DNA of 64,000 nucleotides, taken from Spirosoma luteum DSM 19990 (GTDB lineage Bacteria; Bacteroidota; Bacteroidia; Cytophagales; Spirosomataceae). The notes below the pieces were generated by a model. It worked only from the letters and a program-made list of their open reading frames with translations. It was not told the DNA's origin and ran no database searches. Both the position numbers and the translations under genes were made by a program. Shown piece after piece: positions 1 through 8,700 of the stretch (the stretch's first letter is position 1; every line of letters starts with the position of its first letter). The stretch covers positions 372,001 to 436,000 of the forward strand of contig NZ_KB893245.1 of NCBI RefSeq assembly GCF_000374065.1, given 5' to 3'.

Positions 1-915
1 GACCCGGAGGGCATCATTCAGCCAGGAGGTAAAGCGGCCACCCAGAATCGTGTTGACTACCGTGACGGGGATGAAATCGGGGTTGTTTTGTGTGATGCCT
101 TTGCCCCCAATGAGAAAGGTAGTTTCGCGGGCATCGTCTTTATTCACTAATAGTACCCGGCTTTTGTCGAAAGCTACCGTTGGCTCTGTCAACAGGGGCG
201 AGGTAGCGGCCGCCGTTTTCCAGCTTCCAAACAGGTCCGTCATGCGCTTCTTCATAGCGGCCGTATCGAAATCGCCCACTACGGCAATAGCGGCCCGGTC
301 GGTGGTGTAATTTTTTTGGTAAAACTGCCGGGCGTCAGCCGCCGTAATGGCCGACACTGCCGTTGGGGTACCGGTAACGGGGTTGGCGTAGGGGTGCCCC
401 TCGAATAGAAACTTGTTGAAATAGGAATTAATAACGTTTCTGGGACTTTCCTTCTGCTGGGTTAACTGGAGAAGTTGCCGCTGTTTGTACTTGTTAAATT
501 CAGTCTGATCGAAGGTGGGTTTTGTCAGTACATCCTGAATAATGCCGAATAATAAATCCGCATCTTTCACGGCAAACGATGCCGTAAGTTTTGCCGTCTC
601 CTTGTCGGCGTACGTATCCAGGCTGGCTCCCACGTACTCCACTTTTTCTTCCAGTTGCGCTTTGGTGTATTTCGCACTCCCGAACAACAGGGCATCGGCC
701 GTCATATTGCCTAACCCGTACCGATTCCCATCCTGCACCGCGCCCGCATCGAACACCGCCGATACGTTGATGAGTGGCACTTCGTGCTGTTCCATCAGGT
801 AGATGGTCAGGCCATTTTTGAGCTTGAACTTCTGGAAAGGGGGCAGTTTAAACGTCTGCGCCTGCGCTGAGCCTGTCAGCAGTAGCACTACTATGAACAG
901 TGTTATTTTTTTCAT
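1..915 (-). CDS. M16 family peptidase, probable non-catalytic subunit (3' end cut by window edge)
   Basis: The reading frame is open from the ATG at 913-915 to the window edge, so 305 residues are visible and the C-terminus is missing. A signal peptide of about 20 residues ends in AQAQ. The M16 fold is recognisable (LKNGLTIYLMEQHEVP near residues 30-45), but the place where an active M16 enzyme has HxxEH reads LANMTADALLFGS, so the zinc site is absent. M16 enzymes of this kind often work as a pair of one catalytic and one inactive subunit. The catalytic partner is the next gene upstream (1037-2380), and the two are probably one transcription unit exporting a periplasmic zinc protease. Family assignment is firm; the pairing is inferred from gene order and the missing motif. 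Confidence 0.85.
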   Translation of the reverse strand, partial: MKKITLFIVVLLLTGSAQAQTFKLPPFQKFKLKNGLTIYLMEQHEVPLINVSAVFDAGAVQDGNRYGLGNMTADALLFGSAKYTKAQLEEKVEYVGASLDTYADKETAKLTASFAVKDADLLFGIIQDVLTKPTFDQTEFNKYKQRQLLQLTQQKESPRNVINSYFNKFLFEGHPYANPVTGTPTAVSAITAADARQFYQKNYTTDRAAIAVVGDFDTAAMKKRMTDLFGSWKTAAATSPLLTEPTVAFDKSRVLLVNKDDARETTFLIGGKGITQNNPDFIPVTVVNTILGGRFTSWLNDALRV

Positions 916-920
916 GAAGC

Positions 921-995
921 TTTTGTCATCCCGACGCAGGAGGGATCTTGAATTGCACTAATACTTGAGATCCCTCCTGCGTCGGGATGACAAAA
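921..995. repeat. Intergenic palindrome with 28-bp perfect arms
   Basis: The arms 921-948 and 968-995 are exact reverse complements separated by 19 nt. The element fills most of the gap between the two M16 genes and starts 5 nt upstream of the ATG of the downstream gene. The core includes GTCATCCCGACGCAGGAGG. Its perfect symmetry suggests a mobile or recently duplicated palindromic repeat rather than an ordinary terminator, since no T-tract follows. It would fold into a very stable hairpin between the two cistrons and could act in mRNA processing or attenuation. Confidence 0.85.
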
Positions 996-1036
996 ATAAA
1001 TTCCAGACAAGCCCGATACCCTTAAAGTACAAGCGA

Positions 1037-2380
1037 TTAATTGTTTCTGGTGGGATTGGTTTTCGGTTCGGGCAGCAGGTAGCCTATGGTACGATTCCGG
1101 CTGGTCAGGTACGTTTTCGCCACCCGCTGAATATCCTCTTTCGTTACCTTGTTGTAAAGGGCCGGAGCTTCGTACAGCTTTTTATAATCGCCGAAATACA
1201 GTTCATACGTGCCCAGCGAGTTTGCTTTACCGTTAATGCTTTCCATCGTTCGGTAAAACTCCATCAGTTTCTGGTTTTTCAGCTTTTGGAGTTCGGTATC
1301 CGTGATGCCTTCACGCACAATTTTGTCAATCTGATACGCTATCGAACCTTCCAGTTTTTCGGCCGAAATACCATTGGCGGCAATGCCATAAATCGTAAAC
1401 AGGCCTGGGTCGAACGATAGCTCTACATTGGTAAACACCCGTGATGCCAGGGTAGAATCCAGCACCAGCGACTTCACCAAACGCGAGGAATTCCCCGAAC
1501 TCAACACCCCACTCAGCAAATCCAATGCGTAGTAATCCGGGTGACGGGTAGCGGGTATGTGGTAAGCCAGTAAAATATTCGGGGTAGCAATATCCTTGTA
1601 GGTAGTTGCCCGGCGTTCGCCGTTTTGCGGGGGTTCTACGGTGCGCAGGCTGTCGGGTAGTTTCTGGGCGGGAATGGGTGCCAGGTATTGCTCGGCCAGT
1701 TTATTCACTTGGGACGCCGTCACATCACCCACCACAACGGCCACCGCGTTGTTGGGCGAATAGTACGTTTTGAAGTATTTTTCGAGGTCGGCCTGGGTCC
1801 AGCGTTTAATGTCGGATTCGAAGCCAATAACCGGGAACATATACGGGTGTTCAACGAAGGCCGTTGCGCCAACCAGCTCGCTCAGTACCCGGAAGTTACT
1901 GTTTTCCAGTCCCGTACTCCGCTCCGACAGCACCACACCACGTTCGCTTTCTACCATGCTGGAATCAATGGCGAGGTCGCGGATGCGGTCGGCTTCCAGG
2001 TCGAAAATTGTTTCGAGGGCACCGCTCTGAAACCAGTCAGTATACACGGTGGTATTTTCAGTCGTATAGGCGTTGTTCGAGCCGCCGTTAGCCTCCATCG
2101 TGCGGTCGAATTGTTTGGGGCCGTATTTCTTCGCCCCGTTGAACATCATGTGCTCAAAAAAGTGGGATAGTCCCGTAATGCCGTGTACTTCGTTGCGGGA
2201 ACCCACTTTCCAGAACGTGTAGAAATTGGCGTTGGGAATGGAATGATCTTCGAGAACCATGAATTTCATGCCATTTTTGAGCGTGAAGGTCTGCACATCC
2301 TCCGCTTTGGGCTTATTCTGCGCCAGTGCTATACTCAGCGTAGCACTCAGGCCGACTAGCAACCCGATTCGTATCTTCAT
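1037..2380 (-). CDS. M16 family zinc metallopeptidase, catalytic subunit
   Basis: This 447-residue exported protein has the inverted zinc motif HFFEH at residues 73-77, with a downstream acidic helix (LETIFDLEADRI) that supplies the third ligand in pitrilysin-type enzymes. The start at 2380 was chosen because it gives a clean signal peptide (MKIRIGLLVGL, then ALAQ near residue 20); an in-frame ATG 54 nt further upstream would put 18 unrelated residues before it. The length fits a single-module M16B enzyme that dimerises with an inactive partner, encoded just downstream. The substrate cannot be told from sequence; such pairs are usually periplasmic or envelope-associated peptidases. Confidence 0.9.
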   Translation of the reverse strand: MKIRIGLLVGLSATLSIALAQNKPKAEDVQTFTLKNGMKFMVLEDHSIPNANFYTFWKVGSRNEVHGITGLSHFFEHMMFNGAKKYGPKQFDRTMEANGGSNNAYTTENTTVYTDWFQSGALETIFDLEADRIRDLAIDSSMVESERGVVLSERSTGLENSNFRVLSELVGATAFVEHPYMFPVIGFESDIKRWTQADLEKYFKTYYSPNNAVAVVVGDVTASQVNKLAEQYLAPIPAQKLPDSLRTVEPPQNGERRATTYKDIATPNILLAYHIPATRHPDYYALDLLSGVLSSGNSSRLVKSLVLDSTLASRVFTNVELSFDPGLFTIYGIAANGISAEKLEGSIAYQIDKIVREGITDTELQKLKNQKLMEFYRTMESINGKANSLGTYELYFGDYKKLYEAPALYNKVTKEDIQRVAKTYLTSRNRTIGYLLPEPKTNPTRNN

Positions 2381-2446
2381 GATAGTAGTTTGTCTGAAAA
2401 CGTTAAAAATAGTAGCGAGCGGGCACATTACCATAAGTGCGCTGCG

Positions 2447-2454
2447 TAGGTTTG
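2447..2454 (+). promoter_or_regulatory. Candidate -7 promoter box for the SDR gene
   Basis: TAGGTTTG matches the Bacteroidota -7 consensus TAnnTTTG and lies 28 nt upstream of the ATG at 2483, in the gap shared with the divergent M16 gene. No clear -33 TTG is seen at the expected distance. Confidence 0.5.
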
Positions 2455-2482
2455 CAGAAAGACACGATTACCAGACCTTACT

Positions 2483-3253
2483 ATGAATCAGTCTCTATGG
2501 TCGCTAAGCGGCCAACGCGCCCTGGTAACGGGCGGTACAAAAGGAATTGGTGAAGCGGTGGTTCGTCAGTTTCTTGACCTCGGCGCATCGGTATTTATTG
2601 TGGCGCGGGATAACGAACGGCTTCAGAAGCAGCTGGCAGCCTATCGGCAACAGGGCCATGACGTTGCCGGTGTAGCGGTAGATATAAGTCAGCCGGGTGC
2701 GGCCGATACCGTTATAGCGGCCGTCAGCGACCGGTGGGACGCGTTGGATATTTTGGTCAACAACGCCGGAACGAACATTCGAAAACCCACTGTGGACTAT
2801 AGCCCGGCCGATTACGAGCACGTGTTGAACACCAATATGCGTTCGGCCTATGAACTAACCCAGGCGGCTTACCCACTAGTCAAGACCTCAGGAATGGGTA
2901 AGATTGTCATGGTATCCTCGGTATCGGGATTAGCCCATACCAGCAGTGGGTCATTATACGGCATGACCAAAGCGGCTATGCTGCAACTCACGCGTAATCT
3001 GGCGGTAGAATGGGCTTCGGATGGGATTCGGGTCAACGCCGTTGCTCCCTGGTATATCAACACGCCCCTGGCAACGCCCGTACTGACCAACCCCGATAAG
3101 CTGGCGGGTATCCTGAAACGCACCCCCATGAACCGCGTTGGTGAACCGGAAGAAGTGGCTTCGGTTATTTCGTTCCTGTGCATGCCCGCATCGGGCTACG
3201 TGACCGGGCAGACGATTTCGGTGGATGGGGGACTAATGGCCTGGGCGTATTAA
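2483..3253 (+). CDS. SDR family NAD(P)-dependent oxidoreductase (tropinone-reductase-like)
   Basis: This 256-residue protein is a classical short-chain dehydrogenase. The nucleotide-binding motif TGGTKGIG is at residues 16-23, the structural NNAG at 93-96, and the catalytic Y159-x3-K163 in YGMTKAA, with serines at 154-155. The C-terminal GQTISVDGG segment is typical of the family. The overall pattern ([21 protein letters not shown]) is closest to tropinone-reductase-like SDRs, which reduce small ketones or oxidise alcohols in the cytoplasm. The natural substrate is unknown. It is transcribed alone, divergently from the M16 pair, and ends just before an inverted repeat. Confidence 0.9.
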   Translation: MNQSLWSLSGQRALVTGGTKGIGEAVVRQFLDLGASVFIVARDNERLQKQLAAYRQQGHDVAGVAVDISQPGAADTVIAAVSDRWDALDILVNNAGTNIRKPTVDYSPADYEHVLNTNMRSAYELTQAAYPLVKTSGMGKIVMVSSVSGLAHTSSGSLYGMTKAAMLQLTRNLAVEWASDGIRVNAVAPWYINTPLATPVLTNPDKLAGILKRTPMNRVGEPEEVASVISFLCMPASGYVTGQTISVDGGLMAWAY

Positions 3254-3257
3254 AAGA

Positions 3258-3347
3258 AGGTATCGCGGACTTCAGTCTGCCAGTCATCGGCTAAATTTTC
3301 CAACTACAATTCGGTCTGTTGTTAGCAGACTGAAGTCTGCGATACCT
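3258..3347. repeat. Convergent-gap inverted repeat, possible bidirectional terminator
   Basis: The arms 3258-3280 and 3325-3347 (23 bp, one mismatch, core GGACTTCAGTCTGC) flank a 44-nt loop. The right arm runs into the stop codon of the leftward gene at 3346. It lies between convergent genes, so it may stop transcription from both sides, but it lacks a T-tract. The internal motif GACTTCAGTC is itself palindromic. It is a different repeat class from the one at 921-995. Confidence 0.75.
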
Positions 3348-4299
3348 ACACTCCCGTCACCATCGCTTTCATTTTGGCCATGGCTGTATTCGCTACTACC
3401 TGCGCATCCTGGGCGTAGTATAATTTATTGAATACTTCCAGCGAGAGCACAATTGGCTTGTCGGACCGTTTGATGAGTTTCAGGGTCTCCTTTATAGGCG
3501 CAACGCCATCGCCGGGATATACCCGGTCGGCATCGGTGATTTTTTCGCGGGTGAGATCGGCGGTGTAGTCGTTGACGTGAAACACCTCGATGGCCGGTTT
3601 GCCAACCAGCGGCAACATCGTATTGCCGGAGCCACCTTTGTAGAGGTGGTAAATATCCAGCAGTACCCGTGCGGAAGGATGACCGCTTTCAATGGCGATA
3701 AACATCACTTCGCTCAGGCGGTTCAGGTTGGGCGAAAAACCCCACAGTTCCAGTTGCGGTACCACGCCGGTTTTGTCACCAATGTCCAGAATGGCCCGGT
3801 ACCGTTCGGCGGCTTTGTACAAATCTATTTTGGGACTTCCCGGCGACTGTGCACCAATGGGGGGTGTAGCTACGCGTTTGCAGCCAATCTGGGCCAGTTG
3901 GTCCATTTCCCGCTTAAGCTGGTCAGTTCCTTTAGCCCGGGCGGCTTCATCATCCACAATCCAGGGGGCGAACCCAATGGCATTCTCGACGGTAATGCCC
4001 AGGTCACTCAATCGCTTACGCGCTTCGGGTAGGGTGCCCCCGCTGGCCAGATAGGTCTGCAAGGTTTCAATCCAGATCTCAACAGCCCGGAAGCCTGCTT
4101 TGGATGCTGTTTCCAGTTCTTTCACAAAGCCCAACTTGTGCCCCCGAATGGTACTCATGTTCAGGGAGAGGGTAAAAGGCGACTGAGCCGTGGGGGCAGC
4201 CGATACCGTTTCGGCGGTTGCCAACGTAGTAGACAGGGTTGCGCCGGCAGAAGCAGTTAACAAAGCCAGCGTTTGACGACGGGTTACGGATTGTGACAT
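3346..4299 (-). CDS. Tat-exported sugar phosphate isomerase/epimerase-like TIM-barrel protein
   Basis: This 317-residue protein has a twin-arginine-type signal (SVTRRQTLALL near residues 4-14) followed by an alanine-rich stretch. The mature part has the xylose-isomerase-like TIM-barrel pattern of the AP endonuclease 2 superfamily: GFRAVEIWIE near residue 70, a Glu-containing strand QLELWGF, the metal-site-like LLDIYHLYKGG, VFHVNDYT and LSLEVFN. Acid and histidine residues at the strand ends suggest a divalent-metal isomerase or epimerase acting on a sugar or cyclic polyol outside the cytoplasm. The family is clear; the substrate is not. It stands alone, convergent with the SDR gene. Confidence 0.85.
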   Translation of the reverse strand: MSQSVTRRQTLALLTASAGATLSTTLATAETVSAAPTAQSPFTLSLNMSTIRGHKLGFVKELETASKAGFRAVEIWIETLQTYLASGGTLPEARKRLSDLGITVENAIGFAPWIVDDEAARAKGTDQLKREMDQLAQIGCKRVATPPIGAQSPGSPKIDLYKAAERYRAILDIGDKTGVVPQLELWGFSPNLNRLSEVMFIAIESGHPSARVLLDIYHLYKGGSGNTMLPLVGKPAIEVFHVNDYTADLTREKITDADRVYPGDGVAPIKETLKLIKRSDKPIVLSLEVFNKLYYAQDAQVVANTAMAKMKAMVTGV

Positions 4300-4679
4300 G
4301 AATGAGGTAGAATTCAGGCGTTTTTTGACTACTACAGTAAACGGGAAATGGGCCTAAACCTACTTGTCTGCATCCATATCTAGACTCACAAAAGACTCGT
4401 TGGTGGTGTAACTGAAAGTGGTTAACTTCGGCTCACTGATAGGCTGTTCAATGTCCGACAGAAATGTGGATTGGGTGTCTGTTGCATTGAATGAGCTACC
4501 AGTGTGATTGTCTATTGCAGTAAACGGAAGCTGTTAATGATTAATGGTGTAGATATTGATTTGATTAACATAACGTTAGATTGTACAACAAGAATCACCG
4601 TAGCCTAAAGAGTCTGCAAGGAGTATTGGTAAATAGCCTTTATTAGCACTTATTAATGCGGCCTTGATACACCAAAACT
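4300..4679. other. 380-bp AT-rich intergenic region
   Basis: This gap separates divergent genes (3346-4299 leftward, 4680-4880 rightward). Base composition becomes visibly AT-richer from about 4500. I see no RNA gene, no credible longer frame and no TAnnTTTG box at a convincing distance from either gene. Confidence 0.4.
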
Positions 4680-4880
4680 ATGAAAAATCGACGCAGGTCT
4701 CTTCTCCTGTTCTTCGTGTTTACAGTTCTTGCAGGCTTCAACCTTTCCAGCCTACTAGGTCGTCCCATTTTTGAGAACATTCGATGGGTAGATGTTGTAC
4801 ACCTGATCGGCACAGTTGTGACGTTTGGGTTTGCAATCTTGTTTCTTAAGGAATACTTTTTCGGCCGTCACTCATCATGA
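4680..4880 (+). CDS. Small two-TM membrane protein, unknown function
   Basis: This is a 66-residue protein with a basic N-terminus (MKNRRRS), a first hydrophobic segment (about residues 7-22, LLLFFVFTVLAGF) and a second (about 38-56, VVHLIGTVVTFGFAILFL) ending in a basic and aromatic tail. The pattern suggests an inner-membrane hairpin with both ends inside. I do not recognise a family. It sits in an AT-rich stretch together with another orphan membrane protein 90 nt downstream, and the two may be co-transcribed. The coherent membrane pattern supports a real gene, but its small size leaves doubt. Confidence 0.5.
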   Translation: MKNRRRSLLLFFVFTVLAGFNLSSLLGRPIFENIRWVDVVHLIGTVVTFGFAILFLKEYFFGRHSS

Positions 4881-4970
4881 AGACTGGGCATCCCCCGAAA
4901 TAGTATATTAGTATGTGCCTGCGACGCAGACTCCGCTTTACATAATGTTCACTTATACAACACACGATTA

Positions 4971-5450
4971 ATGCAAAAAGCGGATAGGTTAAGATACATA
5001 GGGCTTTATCAAATTATCGGTGGTATCGTTGGTTGGTTAATGGTAGGATGGGCCTTACTGTCCGAAGAAGGTCAATCTAAGAGTTTAACCATCGTTGTAG
5101 TACTAGGAATTTTATTATTTAGTTTTTCGATTGTATGCGGCTGGCGGCTTCTCCGAAACTATAAACAGGCAATACTCTTTTCAGCAATTAATCAAGGGTT
5201 GCAAGTGCTTATGTTTGGCTTAAGCTCTGTTCTTTTCAAGTACTGCTCCGGTATTTACTTGTCCTTCGGAGTGAATGTATTGGATGACATTAAGATGAAA
5301 GCTAATATAGGTTTATCTATGTTCCATCTCTCTATCAATACAGGAGAACAATGGGAAATATCGGTTAATGTAATAGCCGTTTGGTTATTTGTGTATTTAA
5401 TCAGAGCACAGGAAAGTAGGGAGGAATATAATATTTTCACTACACGATAA
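4971..5450 (+). CDS. Multi-pass membrane protein, unknown function
   Basis: This 159-residue protein has about four hydrophobic segments: residues 11-30 (YQIIGGIVGWLMVGWALL), 39-58 (LTIVVVLGILLFSFSIV), 70-95 (AILFSAINQGLQVLMFGLSS) and 132-146 (VNVIAVWLFVYLIRA). I recognise no family or catalytic motif. The coding sequence is AT-richer than its neighbours and uses many A/T-ending codons, unlike the housekeeping genes in the window, so recent acquisition is possible. It is followed by a strong hairpin terminator (5524-5572). The membrane prediction is reliable; a function cannot be given. Confidence 0.7.
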   Translation: MQKADRLRYIGLYQIIGGIVGWLMVGWALLSEEGQSKSLTIVVVLGILLFSFSIVCGWRLLRNYKQAILFSAINQGLQVLMFGLSSVLFKYCSGIYLSFGVNVLDDIKMKANIGLSMFHLSINTGEQWEISVNVIAVWLFVYLIRAQESREEYNIFTTR

Positions 5451-5523
5451 GGCTACTGCTTTCTATAAATCTGTCTTTAATCAAATAACATAAAGATAGT
5501 TATGCGGTCCTCCTTAAAATAAT

Positions 5524-5572
5524 ACAAAAAAGGGCGAGGGGTAATAAATTTGTTCACCCCTCGCCTTTTTGT
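5524..5572. terminator. Bidirectional rho-independent terminator
   Basis: GCGAGGGGT pairs with ACCCCTCGC, and runs of A before and T after the stem allow termination on either strand. It closes the 4971-5450 gene. The loop contains TAAATTTG (5545-5552), which matches the -7 consensus by chance or by use. The remaining gap up to 5801 has no credible gene. Confidence 0.75.
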
Positions 5573-5801
5573 ATTTCGCCGTTGCGTCTTCATTAAATCG
5601 TTTGATGTTCTTCGCGGTGTATAGTTGCACGTTGAGTTTGTAGGGACTTTGCTTTTCCACCCTTCGCCCATTGCCCGGCTTAGCCAACCTGCCAGGAGTG
5701 GTCTTGCCAGGGATCGACAACCTAAAATAAGAATTTAATATGGCCCGGTTAAACATTCACGTTAGTAGACTGTCTCACCGCATAGTTAATGGCCACTAGG
5801 T

Positions 5802-7238
5802 ATGAATCATCAAACGAAGCAACAGCAACTGCGGTATTTGTTTGCCCGGGCCGGGTTTGGTGCCACACCCGCCGAATTGAACGAGGCTTCCCGGAGTACG
5901 CTCAGGAAAGTGGTTCGCCAACTGGTGAGCAACGGCAAATCGGTAGCGAGTTTGCAGGTTGTTGAGCCCGATGAGAACCGAACGAAACGCCAGTTGAAGG
6001 GTATGTTTCGCCAGGGACAACTCGACAAGGAGATGCTCCGGGAGCAAATCCGAGCCAACGCCCAGAAAGTGCGCGACCTGAATTTACAGTGGCTGGACCG
6101 GATGGTTTCCGGTACCGATGTCCTGCGCGAAAAAATGGCTCTGTTCTGGCACGGTCATTTCGCCTGCCGGACCATGGGGCGAAACCCGCTGTTTATGCAG
6201 CAGTACGCCAATACGCTCCGGGAGCACGCGCTGGGAAACTTCCGCGATTTGCTGATGGCGGCATCGAAAGAACCGGCCATGCTGCAATTTCTGAATAACC
6301 AGCAGAACCGGAAAAACGCCCCCAACGAAAACTTCGCCCGTGAAGTAATGGAGCTGTTTACGCTCGGTCGGGGCAACTACTCCGAATTCGACATTAAAGA
6401 AGCCGCCCGGGCTTTTACGGGCTGGCAGTTTACGCCCGAAGGTGAGTTTGTTTTTCGGGCGCAGGTACACGACGATGGAGAGAAAAAAATATTCGGCAAA
6501 ACGGGGACGTTCAACGGCGAGGACGTTATTGCTATGCTGCTCGAAAATCCGCAGACGGCCCGGTTCATTACGGCAAAAATCTACCGCTTCTTTGTGAATG
6601 AAACGGAGGATAAAAAACGAGTCGACCAACTGGCCGAGCAGTTCTACAAAAACGGATACGACATTGCCGCCCTGATGGAGACCATCTTCATGGCCGACTG
6701 GTTTTACGACGCTAAAAACATAGGTGCTCACATCAAGTCGCCGGTTGAGTTACTGGTGGGGTTACGGCACACGCTGGGTGTGCAGTTCGACCAGCCACAA
6801 CCGCAGATTTTTGTGCAGCGAACGCTGGGGCAACTGCTGTTCTACCCGCCCAACGTGGCGGGTTGGCCGGGCGGTAAAAACTGGATCGACTCATCGAGTC
6901 TGTTGTTCCGGATGCAGTTGCCCAATTATGTGCTCAAGACGGCCGAAGTGACGGTGCAGCCCAAAGAAGATGGTGATGTGAACACGCAGTTGCTGGCCCG
7001 CAAAGGCGGAACCACCTTTCGTACAACGGTGAACTGGGACGATTTTGAGAAGGAATTCACCAAAACGACCGATGCCGGGTTACCCGATGCCCTGGCGGCT
7101 TTCCTGCTGCCTTTCCCCCTGCGACCCGACCAGCGTATTTTGATTGAGAAACAGACTAAAACGGGGCAATCCCGTTCTGAACAGATTCGTATGGTAACCG
7201 CAGCCCTCATGAGCCTGCCGGAGTATCAACTAACGTAA
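5802..7238 (+). CDS. DUF1800 domain-containing protein
   Basis: This 478-residue protein belongs to DUF1800. Recognisable blocks are an N-terminal RYLFARAGFGAT, a central MALFWHGHFAC near residue 112, NENFAREVMELFTLG near residue 175, AARAFTGWQF near residue 205, and PPNVAGWPGGKNW near residue 355. DUF1800 proteins are almost always encoded beside DUF1501 proteins, as here (7329-8537). The biochemical role of the pair is not established; links to export and surface polymer handling have been suggested. No classical signal peptide is visible. The two genes are separated only by a palindromic element (7236-7322) and probably form an operon. Confidence 0.93.
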   Translation: MNHQTKQQQLRYLFARAGFGATPAELNEASRSTLRKVVRQLVSNGKSVASLQVVEPDENRTKRQLKGMFRQGQLDKEMLREQIRANAQKVRDLNLQWLDRMVSGTDVLREKMALFWHGHFACRTMGRNPLFMQQYANTLREHALGNFRDLLMAASKEPAMLQFLNNQQNRKNAPNENFAREVMELFTLGRGNYSEFDIKEAARAFTGWQFTPEGEFVFRAQVHDDGEKKIFGKTGTFNGEDVIAMLLENPQTARFITAKIYRFFVNETEDKKRVDQLAEQFYKNGYDIAALMETIFMADWFYDAKNIGAHIKSPVELLVGLRHTLGVQFDQPQPQIFVQRTLGQLLFYPPNVAGWPGGKNWIDSSSLLFRMQLPNYVLKTAEVTVQPKEDGDVNTQLLARKGGTTFRTTVNWDDFEKEFTKTTDAGLPDALAAFLLPFPLRPDQRILIEKQTKTGQSRSEQIRMVTAALMSLPEYQLT

Positions 7239-7322
7239 AGAGTGAAAGTGCGAATGAATGAAAGAGTGTACGATAAACACAACCCCTTTCGCTAATTCAT
7301 GCTTTCACTCATTCACTCTTTA
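7236..7322. repeat. GAGTGAAA-type intergenic palindrome, copy 1
   Basis: The element begins inside the TAA stop of the DUF1800 gene and ends 6 nt before the ATG of the DUF1501 gene, so it fills the whole gap. The left half is purine-rich (AAAGAGTGAAAGTGCGAATG) and the right half pyrimidine-rich (CTTTCACTCATTCACTCTTT). The outer 11 bases pair perfectly; inner octamers are degenerate. Four other copies are in this window. Confidence 0.85.
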
Positions 7323-7328
7323 CCAATT

Positions 7329-8537
7329 ATGAATCGCAGAAAATTCCTGAAACAATCGGCTTTTACTACGGCGGGAACAATGCTAATTCCGCATTTCCTA
7401 AAAGCCTACGAAGCGCAGATGATGGGTCAGGGACTGGCCGCATCGAACGGTAAAATTCTGGTTGTCGTGCAATTGTCAGGTGGTAATGACGGGTTGAATA
7501 CCGTTGTACCGTACCGGAATGATATCTACTACCGCGAACGCCCAACCATTGCCATCAAACCTGAAAAGGTGCTTACCCTGAATGACGAGATTGGACTGCA
7601 TCCGGCCATGACTCCGCTGAAAGCCCTGTACGACGAAGGGCTGGTGACGGTCATCAATAACGTGGGCTACCCGAACCCCGACCGCTCGCACTTCCGGTCG
7701 ATGGATATCTGGCAAACGGCCAGTGATTCCGATGCGTACCTGCAAACGGGCTGGGTTGGCCGGTATCTGGATGCTGCCTGCGCAGGTAAGGCACAGCAGC
7801 CGTTCCGTACTATCGAGGTCGATGATACGCTTAGTCTGGCCATGAAGGGCAACAGCCTGAACGGACTGGCCATGCTGGACCCCAAAAAACTCTACAGCCA
7901 GACCCGGAGTAATCTGGTCACCAACCTGAGTAAAGAGCACTCAACCAACGAGCCGGAAACGGTCTCGTACCTGTACAAAACCCTGGCCGAGACGGTATCT
8001 TCGGCGGAGTATGTGTTCAACAAGGCGAAGGTGCCCGGTACGAATACCACCTACCCGAATGGCGAATTGGGGAACCGGCTCAAAACGGTATCACAATTGA
8101 TTCAGGCAGGGGTAGATACCAGCGTGTATTACGTGTCGATAAGCGGATTCGATACGCACATCAATCAGCCGGGGCAGCAGGAACGACTGCTGGGTCAATA
8201 CGCTGAAGCGGTTGGGGCGTTCATGACGGATTTGAAAGCGGCAGGGCGTCAGAATGACATAATGCTCATGACCTTTTCCGAGTTTGGTCGGCGGGTGAAG
8301 CAGAATGCCAGCAACGGTACCGACCACGGTACGGCGAATAACGTCTTTCTGATTGGTGGTGGATTACCCGCCAAACGCGTGCTCAACGAAGCCCCCAATC
8401 TGAGCAAACTAACCGACGGCGATTTGACCTATTCGGTGGATTTTCGCCAAATCTACGCCACGCTCCTGCATGACTACCTTGGAGTCGACGATGTAGCTAT
8501 TCTGGGCCGTAAATTCAACGGGGTCAAAATTGTGTAG
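7329..8537 (+). CDS. DUF1501 domain-containing protein, Tat-exported
   Basis: This 402-residue protein starts with a twin-arginine signal MNRRKFLKQSAFTTAGT, which fixes the start at 7329; an ATG 30 nt upstream lies inside the palindromic element. DUF1501 blocks are visible: LVVVQLSGGNDGLNTVVPY near residue 45, PDRSHFRSMDIWQTA near residue 120, a GFDTH motif near residue 270 and FSEFGRRV with a DHGTAN motif near residues 310-335. The family is related to the alkaline-phosphatase/sulfatase fold and is exported as a folded protein. It is the usual partner of DUF1800. The molecular activity is not known. Confidence 0.93.
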   Translation: MNRRKFLKQSAFTTAGTMLIPHFLKAYEAQMMGQGLAASNGKILVVVQLSGGNDGLNTVVPYRNDIYYRERPTIAIKPEKVLTLNDEIGLHPAMTPLKALYDEGLVTVINNVGYPNPDRSHFRSMDIWQTASDSDAYLQTGWVGRYLDAACAGKAQQPFRTIEVDDTLSLAMKGNSLNGLAMLDPKKLYSQTRSNLVTNLSKEHSTNEPETVSYLYKTLAETVSSAEYVFNKAKVPGTNTTYPNGELGNRLKTVSQLIQAGVDTSVYYVSISGFDTHINQPGQQERLLGQYAEAVGAFMTDLKAAGRQNDIMLMTFSEFGRRVKQNASNGTDHGTANNVFLIGGGLPAKRVLNEAPNLSKLTDGDLTYSVDFRQIYATLLHDYLGVDDVAILGRKFNGVKIV

Positions 8538-8563
8538 GCGTTGACATTGGCCCTTGTAAAAGT

Positions 8564-8603
8564 GCCAATCCGGGATATCAGCTTCATCAATAGCCGGATT
8601 GGC
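8564..8603 (+). terminator. Hairpin terminator after the DUF1501 gene
   Basis: GCCAATCCGG (8564-8573) pairs perfectly with CCGGATTGGC (8594-8603), followed by GTATCCTTTT. It lies 26 nt after the stop codon. Confidence 0.6.
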
Positions 8604-8689
8604 GTATCCTTTTCAGTGTCAGGATTAAATTTTAGCAGCTATACGCTCAAATTATGCCTGAATGTGTGTTATTTCGCAAAGAGTCAGGT

Positions 8690-8697
8690 TAATTTTG
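8690..8697 (+). promoter_or_regulatory. -7 promoter box abutting purE
   Basis: TAATTTTG matches TAnnTTTG exactly. Only 3 nt separate it from the purE ATG at 8701, so the predicted transcription start falls on or next to the start codon. No clear -33 TTG is seen. Confidence 0.6.
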
Positions 8698-8700
8698 TGA

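Noticed and set aside
5545-5552. TAAATTTG as a promoter for the DUF1800 gene
   Set aside because: It lies in the loop of a strong terminator 250 nt upstream of the gene, so a chance match is more likely.
5514-5756. Leftward 80-codon frame in the gap before the DUF1800 gene
   Set aside because: Its 3' part runs through the terminator hairpin at 5524-5572 and it shows no signal peptide, domain or family pattern; it could be a degraded remnant but cannot be supported.
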